12,084 nt of DNA from Mariprofundaceae bacterium (GTDB taxonomy: Bacteria > Pseudomonadota > Zetaproteobacteria > Mariprofundales > Mariprofundaceae), in the NCBI GenBank assembly GCA_030950825.1, contig JAUZQT010000133.1, positions 1 to 12,084 of the forward strand, in the 5' to 3' direction. The notes beneath the pieces were generated by a model that saw only the letters and a program-made list of their open reading frames with translations, did not search any database and was not told the DNA's origin. A program made the position numbers and the translations under genes. Below are positions 6,298 through 12,084 of this stretch, one piece after another. Within the stretch, counting starts at the first letter, position 1; every line of letters starts with the position of its first letter.

Positions 6298-7578
6298 ATG
6301 AAAAAAATTATTGCCCTGCTTCTACTATTCACATCCCTGCTCGCTTCGCCCTTTGTTATTGGCATCATGACAGAGCAGCGCATCGAAGATTTGGTGGCTC
6401 AATACCGTTTGAGTACGAATGTTGAACATATTGAAATAGATATTCAACGCGGCTGGTTGCATAGTGAGGTGATATCCAAGGTGACAATGCATCTGGCTGA
6501 GCTTGGGGATAAAAACGTTGACCTAACGTTCCATCACAATGTGCGTCATGGCCCCGTTTTATGGGGTGCGCAGCGCCCACTTCATATTGGCTTTGCTGAT
6601 GTGCAAAGTGAATTGATATTACCACTGGAAATACAGGATCAACTCAGTGCCGTGTTGGATAAAATACCAGCCATGACACTGCGAACACAGCTAAACTATG
6701 ATGGAACACAAGACTCGCAACTATCGCTTGCTGAATTTCACTTTGATGATCAAGGAACACAAATCATTATTCGTCCACTCACACTAATTGTGCATGGGAG
6801 CCTTCTATTTGATCGTATTCAAGGTAAATTAAACTGGCAAGGTGTGACCTTCATCACCGCCAAGCAAAAACTCACGCTTGCTCAAAGTACAGCACAAATA
6901 GATATGCAAGAAGAGAGTGCTATTTGGGTTGGCGATATGAGCTGGAGCAGTGATTCTATCCAGTTTTCAAACTCTGAAACAACACTTGAAATAAAAAATA
7001 TAAATATCACAGCACAAACCTCGATTGATCAGCAGAAACGCATATCCACGACACAAGCACTTAAAATTGGGCGTATCAATCATAATGATATGGCTTATGG
7101 GCCTGCAACATACACGATGTTATTAAATCATATCCCCTTGAGTGTGTTTGAAAAACTTGAAAGTATTCAAAATAATATTGCAACACTTCCTGCCAAACAG
7201 CGTACTCAGGCGATGCAAGCGATGGGTTTTAGCATGTTCAGTGTATTGCCCGATATACTGGCCGCAGAACCTGAAATTGAATGGCGCGATATTTTATTGG
7301 TGACACCTTATGGTGATGTGCAGGGCTCGCTTCGTATCACACTGGCAGGGCTTAATGAGCGGGATATGTTGAACTTTCAAAAAATAAAGCAGCATCTACA
7401 GGCTGATATGCAGTTACAAATCCCTGTTGCATTGCTTTCATCCAATGATCTGAATAAACTGGATCAGTGGATAGAAAAAGGCTGGCTTGTTGAAAGGGAT
7501 ATGATGTTATATAGCACGCTGCGCATGATTGATGGCAGATTAACCATCAATGATAAACGCATCCCTCTACCTTTTTGA
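6298..7578 (+). CDS. DUF945 / YdgA-family envelope protein
   Basis: The 426-residue product starts with a lysine pair and a hydrophobic segment (about 3-23), an N-terminal membrane anchor or uncleaved signal, which implies export with the bulk in the periplasm. The rest shows the alternating beta-strand pattern of DUF945 proteins: an early GWLHSEVISKVTM region, then HHNVRHGPVLWG (the family's 'H-GP' feature), repeated strand segments, and a C-terminal helix-rich stretch ending GRLTINDKRIPLPF. The molecular function of the family is not established. A weak GAGAG lies ahead of the ATG. It ends 11 bases before ribE, so it is probably the first gene of the operon, but nothing in it suggests a role in riboflavin synthesis. 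Confidence 0.8.
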   Translation: MKKIIALLLLFTSLLASPFVIGIMTEQRIEDLVAQYRLSTNVEHIEIDIQRGWLHSEVISKVTMHLAELGDKNVDLTFHHNVRHGPVLWGAQRPLHIGFADVQSELILPLEIQDQLSAVLDKIPAMTLRTQLNYDGTQDSQLSLAEFHFDDQGTQIIIRPLTLIVHGSLLFDRIQGKLNWQGVTFITAKQKLTLAQSTAQIDMQEESAIWVGDMSWSSDSIQFSNSETTLEIKNINITAQTSIDQQKRISTTQALKIGRINHNDMAYGPATYTMLLNHIPLSVFEKLESIQNNIATLPAKQRTQAMQAMGFSMFSVLPDILAAEPEIEWRDILLVTPYGDVQGSLRITLAGLNERDMLNFQKIKQHLQADMQLQIPVALLSSNDLNKLDQWIEKGWLVERDMMLYSTLRMIDGRLTINDKRIPLPF

Positions 7579-7589
7579 AAGGAGCGTAT

Positions 7590-8204
7590 ATGTTTACAGG
7601 AATTATTCAGGATGTCGGATTTATTCAACATATCAATTGTGAAAAACAACAGACTCATATGCGTTTTGAAACAGCGCTAGATATGTTAACTTGGCAATTG
7701 GGTGATTCGGTAGCTGTGGATGGCTGCTGCTTAACTATTACGGACTTTCCAACAAAAAACACATGGTCGGCAACATTATCACTGGAAACACTTGCGTTAA
7801 CCCATTTTTCACATGCGAAAGTGGGGCAGAAAGTCAATATGGAACCTGCCCTGCATGTTGGAGATGCGCTTGGTGGTCATATTGTTACAGGTCATATTGA
7901 TGGTTCGGCACAGGTCAAAGACATCACTGATATTGGTGCGCACAAAGCATACACCTTTGTCGCGCCACAAGCATTGGCACGTTATATTGTAAAAAAAGGG
8001 TCGGTGGCACTCAATGGCACCAGCCTGACAGTGAATGATGTGGATGAATGTTACTTTACCGTCAACCTTATTCCACATACCTTGTCGCACACAAATCTGA
8101 GCCTGTTACAAGAAAATGACTGTGTAAACATCGAAACAGACATGTTTGCTCGTTATGTAGAGCGTATCATGTATTTCCAAACCAAATCTGAGGAGACTGA
8201 ATGA
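7590..8204 (+). CDS. ribE: Riboflavin synthase alpha chain
   Basis: This enzyme dismutates two molecules of 6,7-dimethyl-8-ribityllumazine into riboflavin and a pyrimidinedione, the last step of riboflavin synthesis, in the cytoplasm. The 204-residue product has the two internally repeated lumazine-binding halves: MFTGII (1-6), VDGCCLT (43-49), GGHIVTGHID (95-104), LNGTSLTVND (141-150) and DMFARYVER (184-192). The ATG at 7590 follows AAAGGAG (7578-7584) at good spacing; an in-frame TTG five codons earlier is not needed. Its stop overlaps the ribBA start by four bases (ATGA), which suggests translational coupling. The gene is also called ribC in some species. Confidence 0.96.
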   Translation: MFTGIIQDVGFIQHINCEKQQTHMRFETALDMLTWQLGDSVAVDGCCLTITDFPTKNTWSATLSLETLALTHFSHAKVGQKVNMEPALHVGDALGGHIVTGHIDGSAQVKDITDIGAHKAYTFVAPQALARYIVKKGSVALNGTSLTVNDVDECYFTVNLIPHTLSHTNLSLLQENDCVNIETDMFARYVERIMYFQTKSEETE

Positions 8205-9406
8205 GCCTTGCCAGTTGTGAAGAACTGATTGAAGAGTTGCGTGCTGGACGCATGATCATCCTAGCCGATGATGAAGATCGTGAAAATGAAGGCGATTTGG
8301 TCATGGCTGCGGAATGGGTGACCCCTGAAGCCATTAATTTTATGGCAACCCATGGTCGAGGATTAATTTGTTTGGCACTGACCCAAAAACAAACCGATCA
8401 ATTAAACTTATCGTTGATGGTTGCCAATACCAATGCCAAGTTTAAAACCAATTTCACCGTATCCATCGAAGCAGCTGAGGGTGTCACTACAGGTATTTCA
8501 GCCTATGACCGCGCCCACACTATTCGTACGGCCATTCGCGACGATGTTAAACCAGATGATATTCATACACCTGGCCATGTTTTCCCATTGGTCGGTAGAG
8601 ATGGAGGCTTATTGGTACGTGCTGGGCACACTGAAGCATCGATTGATTTAGCACGCATGGCTGGCTTGAAGGCCGCTGGCGTTATTTGTGAAATCATGAA
8701 TGAAGATGGCACCATGGCGCGTATGCCAGAATTGAAGCTATTTGCCAAAAAACACAATCTAAAAGTTGGCTGCATTGCTGATGTGATTCGCCATCAACTC
8801 AAGCATGACTCATTGGTTAAACGTGAAGTGGAAGTACGCTTACCAACGGAGTTTGGTGATTTTAATATGGTGGGCTACACCAATATGGCAGATGATGCGG
8901 AACATGTCGCACTGGTAATGGGTAAGCCCAGTGCTGACAGACCTTGTTTGGTGCGTGTTCATTCTGAGTGTTTAACGGGTGATGTTTTCGCCTCACGGCG
9001 CTGTGATTGTGGCTCACAACTGCACGCTGCGATGCGTCAGGTTGCTGAAGTAGGAGTGGGTGTTATTTTGTATCTTCGCCAAGAAGGGCGAGGTATTGGA
9101 TTATTAAACAAACTCAAAGCCTACCAGTTACAAGATGCTGGACATGATACCGTTGAAGCCAATGCAAAGCTGGGCTTCAAATCTGATTTGCGAGATTATG
9201 GTATAGGGGCGCAAATTTTACGTGATCTTGGTCTGAGGAAACTCAACTTATTAACCAATAACCCGAAAAAAATCATTGCTCTGGATGGTTATGGACTTGA
9301 AGTGGTTAAACGTGTGCAACTTGAGGTACAAGCCCATGAAGATAACATTACCTACTTGCAAACCAAACGTGATAAAATGGGTCACATGATCAGTGTGAAA
9401 GAATAG
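8201..9406 (+). CDS. ribBA: Bifunctional DHBP synthase / GTP cyclohydrolase II
   Basis: The fusion makes both precursors for riboflavin: 3,4-dihydroxy-2-butanone 4-phosphate from ribulose 5-phosphate (N-terminal half) and the pyrimidine from GTP (C-terminal half). In 401 residues, the RibB half (about 1-200) has DDEDRENEGDLVMAAE (23-38) and RAGHTEASIDLARMAG (140-155). The RibA half has the zinc-binding Cys257, Cys268 and Cys270 within SECLTGDVFASRRCDC, then RQEGRGIGL (293-301) and TNNP (352-355). Both sets of key residues appear intact, unlike RibBA proteins whose RibA half is degenerate. GAGGAG (8190-8195) lies five bases before the ATG, inside the end of ribE. It is followed by ribH after 13 bases. 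Confidence 0.96.
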   Translation: MSLASCEELIEELRAGRMIILADDEDRENEGDLVMAAEWVTPEAINFMATHGRGLICLALTQKQTDQLNLSLMVANTNAKFKTNFTVSIEAAEGVTTGISAYDRAHTIRTAIRDDVKPDDIHTPGHVFPLVGRDGGLLVRAGHTEASIDLARMAGLKAAGVICEIMNEDGTMARMPELKLFAKKHNLKVGCIADVIRHQLKHDSLVKREVEVRLPTEFGDFNMVGYTNMADDAEHVALVMGKPSADRPCLVRVHSECLTGDVFASRRCDCGSQLHAAMRQVAEVGVGVILYLRQEGRGIGLLNKLKAYQLQDAGHDTVEANAKLGFKSDLRDYGIGAQILRDLGLRKLNLLTNNPKKIIALDGYGLEVVKRVQLEVQAHEDNITYLQTKRDKMGHMISVKE

Positions 9407-9419
9407 AATTGGAGAATAT

Positions 9420-9923
9420 ATGAGTTTGGATGCGCCCCACCTCGCTGGAAGTGTTGATGCTACAGGCATGAAAATAGGCATCATTGTTAGTCGTTTTAAT
9501 GCGGATATTACTGAAGGATTGCTTGATGGCGCGCTCAAAGCCCTTAAAGAGCATGGTGCCACGGATCAGATGATAACAATTATCCATGTGCCAGGCGCAT
9601 TGGAGATCCCCACGATTGCATCGGCCATGGCACAAACAGGGCGCTATGCTGCGCTGGTATGCCTCGGTTGTGTCATTAAAGGAGATACGGCCCACTTTGA
9701 TCATGTATGCCGCGTTGCCATGGATTCCATTGGACATATCGCCGAATGTGGTGATATTGCCATTGCCAATGGCATACTGACTGTGGACACCCATGCTCAG
9801 GCAGTGGATCGCATTGGTGGCGCACATGGTCATAAAGGCGCGGAAGCAGCTTTGACCGCAGTTGAAATAGCAGCTCTGTTAGATGTCATTGAAGGAATTG
9901 AAGGAATTGGAGAACAAACGTGA
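9420..9923 (+). CDS. ribH: 6,7-dimethyl-8-ribityllumazine synthase
   Basis: It condenses the ribityl-aminopyrimidine with dihydroxybutanone phosphate to give the lumazine used by riboflavin synthase, and it usually forms pentamers or 60-mer shells. The 167-residue product has SRFN (24-27), PGALEIP (58-64), GCVIKGDTAHFD (83-94) with the catalytic His92, and ANGILTVDTHAQAVDR. The usual Asn before Lys-Gly near the C-terminus is a His here (GHKGAEAA), a small variation. ATG 9420 follows TTGGAGA. The last codons are a 9-base tandem repeat, and its stop overlaps the GTG start of nusB by four bases (GTGA). Confidence 0.95.
   Translation: MSLDAPHLAGSVDATGMKIGIIVSRFNADITEGLLDGALKALKEHGATDQMITIIHVPGALEIPTIASAMAQTGRYAALVCLGCVIKGDTAHFDHVCRVAMDSIGHIAECGDIAIANGILTVDTHAQAVDRIGGAHGHKGAEAALTAVEIAALLDVIEGIEGIGEQT
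9891..9908 (+). repeat. 9-base tandem repeat at the ribH-nusB junction
   Basis: GAAGGAATT occurs twice in tandem (9891-9899 and 9900-9908) and encodes repeated Ile-Glu-Gly at the ribH C-terminus. Each copy contains AAGGA; GGAG follows at 9909-9912 as the likely nusB ribosome site. Slippage could change the length by three codons without breaking the frame. Confidence 0.6.
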
Positions 9924-10369
9924 ACAAACCACTGAAGGGCAAAGGCCCAAACCGTCATCAAGCCCGTGAATCAGCTGTTGAAGTACTTTATGCATGGCAA
10001 AGTGGCGAGTGTGATGATCGTGCTATTCTGGGTTTGATTGCTGGGCGCTTGGAAGAGGAAGATCGTGAGCAACAGGATCAAGAGTATTTGCAAGCTTTGG
10101 TGTATGGCGTACGCGATAATCGTGAAGCTTTGGATGAGGAAATAAGCTCTGCGATTAACCGCAGTTTGCGCAGTGTGGCCACCCTAGAATTAAATATTCT
10201 GCGTCTGGCGGTATGGGAATTGATCAATCGGTTGGAAATTCCTTACCGTGTGATTATCAACGAAGCATTGGAGTTGGCACGCGATTATACCGATGAGCCT
10301 GCTCGTAGCTTTATTAATGGTGTACTGGACAAACTCGCCAAAAGATTACGCGCTAAGGAGTGCAAATAA
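9920..10369 (+). CDS. nusB: Transcription antitermination factor NusB
   Basis: NusB with NusE (ribosomal protein S10) binds boxA RNA and joins the antitermination complex used for rRNA operons. The 149-residue, largely helical product shows the family pattern: RHQARESAVEVLYAWQ near the start, EYLQALVYGV, ILRLAVWEL, IPYRVIINEALELARDY and FINGVLDKLAKRLR at the end. It starts with GTG at 9920, overlapping ribH by four bases, preceded by GGAG eight bases upstream. The ribH-nusB pairing is very common in bacteria and supports both identities. Confidence 0.95.
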   Translation: MNKPLKGKGPNRHQARESAVEVLYAWQSGECDDRAILGLIAGRLEEEDREQQDQEYLQALVYGVRDNREALDEEISSAINRSLRSVATLELNILRLAVWELINRLEIPYRVIINEALELARDYTDEPARSFINGVLDKLAKRLRAKECK

Positions 10370-10373
10370 ATAA

Positions 10374-10937
10374 GTGATGAGACCACCAATCGAAGAGCCT
10401 CCTGTTAACCCATTCTTTGATGAAGAAGAGCGGGTGATTCGCCCCAATAAATCACAATTAAAGCGTGATGCCGTTAGTTTGCTGAATCTAGGAAAAAAAC
10501 TGGTTGCATTGGATACGCCAAAATTAAACAAACTACAAATGCCGAATGAATTGCGTCAATGCTTGATGGAAGGGAAAAACATTCATCAGAATGGTGCGCG
10601 CAAACGTCATTTTAAATTTATCGGCAAAATATTGCGTGAAATGGATACTGATCTGCTCGAAAAAACCATCAATGATATGGAATTCGGCACGGCCAAAGCC
10701 AATGCACAGTTTCGTATGATTGAACGCTGGCGTGATCGCCTATTGAATGTAGAAGATGTGCATGCGCTGGATGCATGGTTGGAGCAATATCCACAAACGG
10801 ACATTAGCCACATCCGTCAGCTTATGCGTAATGCACAAAAAGAGCTGAAACAACAGAAACCACCGAAATCAATGCGTATTTTATTTCAAGCCTTGCGGGA
10901 TACGGTGCAGCAAGCACGTGCGTCGAATAATTTATAA
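10374..10937 (+). CDS. darP: Ribosome biogenesis factor DarP (YjgA, DUF615)
   Basis: DarP (YjgA) binds late precursors of the 50S subunit and helps peptidyl-transferase-centre maturation. The 187-residue product matches the family: an acidic N-terminus (FDEEERVIRPNKSQLKRDA), a central ARKRHFKFIGKILREMD block, an RWRDRLL block, then the conserved end IRQLMRNAQKELKQQKPPKS followed by ILFQALRD. Length is close to E. coli YjgA (183). The start is uncertain: GTG 10374 and ATG 10377 are adjacent, and the only ribosome site, AAGGAG (10354-10359), is 14-17 bases upstream, longer than usual. Reinitiation after the nusB stop (10367-10369) is possible. It follows nusB in the operon. Confidence 0.92.
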   Translation: MMRPPIEEPPVNPFFDEEERVIRPNKSQLKRDAVSLLNLGKKLVALDTPKLNKLQMPNELRQCLMEGKNIHQNGARKRHFKFIGKILREMDTDLLEKTINDMEFGTAKANAQFRMIERWRDRLLNVEDVHALDAWLEQYPQTDISHIRQLMRNAQKELKQQKPPKSMRILFQALRDTVQQARASNNL

Positions 10938-11167
10938 TGCATGCACAGCCTAATAATCCTTTGCACGGCATCACACTGGAACAAGTAATCCTTTCGCTGC
11001 TTGAAGATTATGGCTGGCAAGGGCTTGGCGAACGTATTCAAATTCGCTGCTTTACCAATGATCCTTCGGTGAAATCCAGCCTTAAATTTTTGCGCAAAAC
11101 ACCTTGGGCACGTGATAAAGTTGAAGCACTGTATATTACAACGCAGCATAGTGTTTGGAAGCGATGA
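10937..11167 (+). CDS. VF530-family small protein (DUF2132)
   Basis: The 76-residue protein closely fits the VF530/DUF2132 family: NNPLHG (6-11), a helix with LEQVILSLLEDYGW (14-27), GERI (31-34), then CFTNDPSVKSSLKFLRKTPW (38-57) and ARDKVEALY (58-66). Family members are annotated as possible DNA-binding proteins on structural grounds; no cellular role is established to my knowledge. The start overlaps the darP stop by one base (TAATG), and no clear ribosome site precedes it, so translation probably depends on coupling. It is the last gene of the operon; no clear terminator follows. Confidence 0.88.
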   Translation: MHAQPNNPLHGITLEQVILSLLEDYGWQGLGERIQIRCFTNDPSVKSSLKFLRKTPWARDKVEALYITTQHSVWKR

Positions 11168-11276
11168 GTTATTTCTTTACGATGCCTAAGTAGTATAATA
11201 CCCCAAGAAATTAAGACAAAAGAATCGCCCTTCTTATTCCTTTTAAGCTAGAATTCAGCAAAAAAACGGATCCTAC

Positions 11277-11348
11277 ATGAGCAGGAAAAGACAAGTTTAC
11301 AGTGCCGCATTCAAGAGCAAGTTGGTTCTTGAAGTGCTGGCAAAGGAG
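11277..11348 (+). pseudogene. IS3-family transposase OrfA remnant (N-terminal 24 codons)
   Basis: From ATG 11277 the frame reads MSRKRQVYSAAFKSKLVLEVLAKE. This is typical of the first helix of IS3-family OrfA, the helix-turn-helix subunit that binds the element's ends. The resemblance then stops at AGACTGGGTCAGG (11347-11359); the frame continues for 27 unrelated codons through the repeat to a stop at 11430-11432. OrfA is normally about 90-120 residues and is followed by OrfB; both are otherwise missing here. It cannot encode a working transposase. Confidence 0.7.
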
Positions 11349-11578
11349 ACTGGGTCAGGAGGGGCCGGGTCAGGCTTTCCTATCTGCTTATTCTGTCAGT
11401 CACGCTACTGTTCTGGCATGGCATGGCAATAATGGACGCACCGTTATAAGCCGCATAAATATGATAATAGAAAAGCCTGTAGAGCAAAAGAAAGGTAAAC
11501 GTAGTCATTTTGTAGTATTGTTTTCAAGTCAGTCTTGCATCCTATGTCGAATAAAGCATAGAATGCAAGCCTGACCCA
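11347..11578 (+). repeat. REP-like / MITE-like module with repeat copy B and a long hairpin
   Basis: TGGGTCAGG (11351-11359) is inverted exactly at 11570-11578, and GGGTCAGGCTT (11367-11377) is inverted exactly at 11567-11577, bounding a segment of 211-228 bases. The left part (11372-11421) is copy B of the dispersed repeat. The right end holds a 13-bp stem with one mismatch: CTTGCATCCTATG (11534-11546) and CATAGAATGCAAG (11557-11569) with a 10-base loop, directly joined to CCTGACCC. A hairpin adjoining a short conserved motif resembles REP sequences handled by RAYT transposases; that link is an inference. Confidence 0.6.
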
Positions 11579-11665
11579 CGTTTCTACCGTTACGTTCCAG
11601 CTGAACAGAACCTTGATATAACACCCGAAGAGGCATACGAGAGGATGATAGAGAATTTTAACTGA
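11579..11665 (+). pseudogene. C-terminal coding remnant, family unknown
   Basis: Just after the repeat module, one frame reads RFYRYVPAEQNLDITPEEAY and then ERMIENFN before TGA (11663-11665). The amphipathic, protein-like composition (ITPEEAYERMI) suggests the tail of a real gene whose upstream part was lost when the repeat module arrived. It is in a different frame from the OrfA remnant. Twenty-eight codons do not let me name a family, and chance cannot be excluded. Confidence 0.3.
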
Positions 11666-11699
11666 TGAATTTATATAGGCGGATTTACAGGCTCTTGGG

Positions 11700-11715
11700 T
11701 TTACACTTTTGTAAA
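11700..11715. repeat. TTTACA-N4-TGTAAA palindrome
   Basis: A perfect 6-base inverted repeat with a 4-base centre, 28 bases beyond the 3' end of the ankyrin gene. No T run follows on either strand, so it is a poor terminator. It could be a protein-binding site or chance. Confidence 0.3.
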
Positions 11716-11742
11716 TATACGAATCCCCCCAAGATAATATGA

Positions 11743-12084
11743 TTATGTAACTGGTTCAAGTATATCTATTATCATGGATAGATTGTGCTTATTTTCAGCA
11801 TCGCTTGTTCTTTTTCGAGCTAGTATTGCCATATCCAATGCTGTAGATGTTCCATAGGCTTTATCGGTAACCTTAGGGTTTGCGCCGGTCTCAATTAATA
11901 AGGCTACAGCTTCTACATCTATTGCCTTTACGGCCCTCATCAAAGGTGTGTATCCATCGTCATCGTTCTGATTTTTTTCAGGGGGATTACCACGCCATGG
12001 GCGGCTCGCTATAATGTGCTGACTACGAGCTTTTTTAGCCTCCTTAGCCTCCTTAGCCTCCTTAGCTTCCTTAGCTTCCTTAGC
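11743..12084 (-). CDS. Ankyrin-repeat protein with Ala-Lys-Glu repeat region (partial, 5' end outside)
   Basis: The frame is open from the right edge to a TAA at 11743-11745, giving 113 visible residues. The first 18 or so are Ala-Lys-Glu units (AKE repeated five times, then AKKAR), predicted as a charged helix or linker. A polar stretch with ASRPWRGNPPEKN follows, then an ankyrin repeat, GYTPLMRAVKAIDVEAVALLIETGANP (about 47-73), and a shorter last unit with GTSTALDMAILARKR, ending in a capping helix (LSMIIDILEPVT). Ankyrin repeats bind other proteins; the partner is unknown. An internal TTG at 11943 could be mistaken for the start, but the ankyrin repeat begins upstream of it. The N-terminus, and any signal or membrane anchor, lie beyond the window. 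Confidence 0.8.
   Translation of the reverse strand, partial: AKEAKEAKEAKEAKEAKKARSQHIIASRPWRGNPPEKNQNDDDGYTPLMRAVKAIDVEAVALLIETGANPKVTDKAYGTSTALDMAILARKRTSDAENKHNLSMIIDILEPVT
12035..12084. repeat. 9-base tandem repeat within the ankyrin gene
   Basis: TTAGCCTCC occurs three times, then TTAGCTTCC twice, then TTAGC at the window edge: 5.6 units of exactly nine bases. Read on the minus strand it encodes Ala-Lys-Glu units, so changes in copy number keep the frame. The first three units use GAG and the last two GAA for Glu. The array continues outside the window. Confidence 0.9.

Larger units (their letters stand above)
11168..11742. other. 575-base strip of mobile-element remnants
   Basis: No intact gene is seen. 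Contents: about 109 bases of A/T-rich DNA holding TATAAT (11195-11200) but no matching -35, an IS3-type OrfA remnant (11277-11348), a REP-like repeat module (11349-11578), a C-terminal coding remnant (11579-11665) and a TTTACA/TGTAAA palindrome (11700-11715). A 90-codon open frame at 11302-11574 crosses these junctions in a different frame from the OrfA remnant and looks accidental. Confidence 0.6.

Noticed and set aside
11302..11574. 90-codon open frame over the OrfA remnant and repeat module
   Set aside because: It is out of frame with the recognisable OrfA residues and spans the REP-like hairpin; composition is not protein-like.
12035..12084. CRISPR-like array
   Set aside because: Units of nine bases are directly adjacent without spacers and are in frame with the ankyrin gene, so this is a coding tandem repeat.

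Overview
The window looks like an ordinary stretch of a proteobacterial chromosome, most likely gamma-proteobacterial, with a mobile-DNA-worn strip at each edge. The clues are a CmoB tRNA-modification enzyme, a DarP (YjgA) ribosome-assembly factor, a VF530-type small protein, a DUF945/YdgA envelope protein, and the order riboflavin synthase, fused ribBA, lumazine synthase, nusB. A related lineage such as the zeta-proteobacteria cannot be excluded. Base composition looks moderate, but I did not count it.

Left edge (1-914): a possible gene start reads out of the window on the minus strand. Diverging from it is the N-terminal third of an integron-type tyrosine recombinase, which stops abruptly where a 49-base dispersed repeat begins. 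Behind it are several inverted repeats, one terminator-like hairpin and an FNR-like box ahead of cmoB.

Centre-left (915-6140): cmoB (plus) converges on a copper-type P1B ATPase (minus) whose N-terminus carries two YHS domains and a heavy-metal-binding domain. Upstream of the ATPase on the same strand is selO. Between them sits a 187-base palindromic element with perfect 17-base terminal inverted repeats beginning TTAA; its end supplies the selO stop codon. A degenerate copy of the same terminus lies just upstream of selO.

Centre-right (6298-11167): seven closely packed plus-strand genes, probably one operon: DUF945 protein, ribE, ribBA, ribH, nusB, darP and a VF530-family gene. Three junctions overlap by 1-4 bases. 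The three riboflavin genes give the lower part of riboflavin synthesis plus GTP cyclohydrolase II and DHBP synthase; ribD is not in the window. nusB and darP belong to rRNA transcription and ribosome assembly. I saw no FMN riboswitch.

Right edge (11168-12084): an IS3-type OrfA remnant is cut off at a REP-like repeat region, which holds the second copy of the dispersed repeat, a 13-bp hairpin and inverted GGGTCAGG motifs. It is followed by an unidentified C-terminal coding remnant. Last is the 3' part of a minus-strand ankyrin-repeat gene whose upstream part is a 9-base tandem repeat encoding Ala-Lys-Glu units and running off the window.

I found no convincing new multi-gene system. The most unusual items are the paired repeats at the two truncated mobility genes, the palindromic element at selO/copA, and the integron-like arrangement at the left end.
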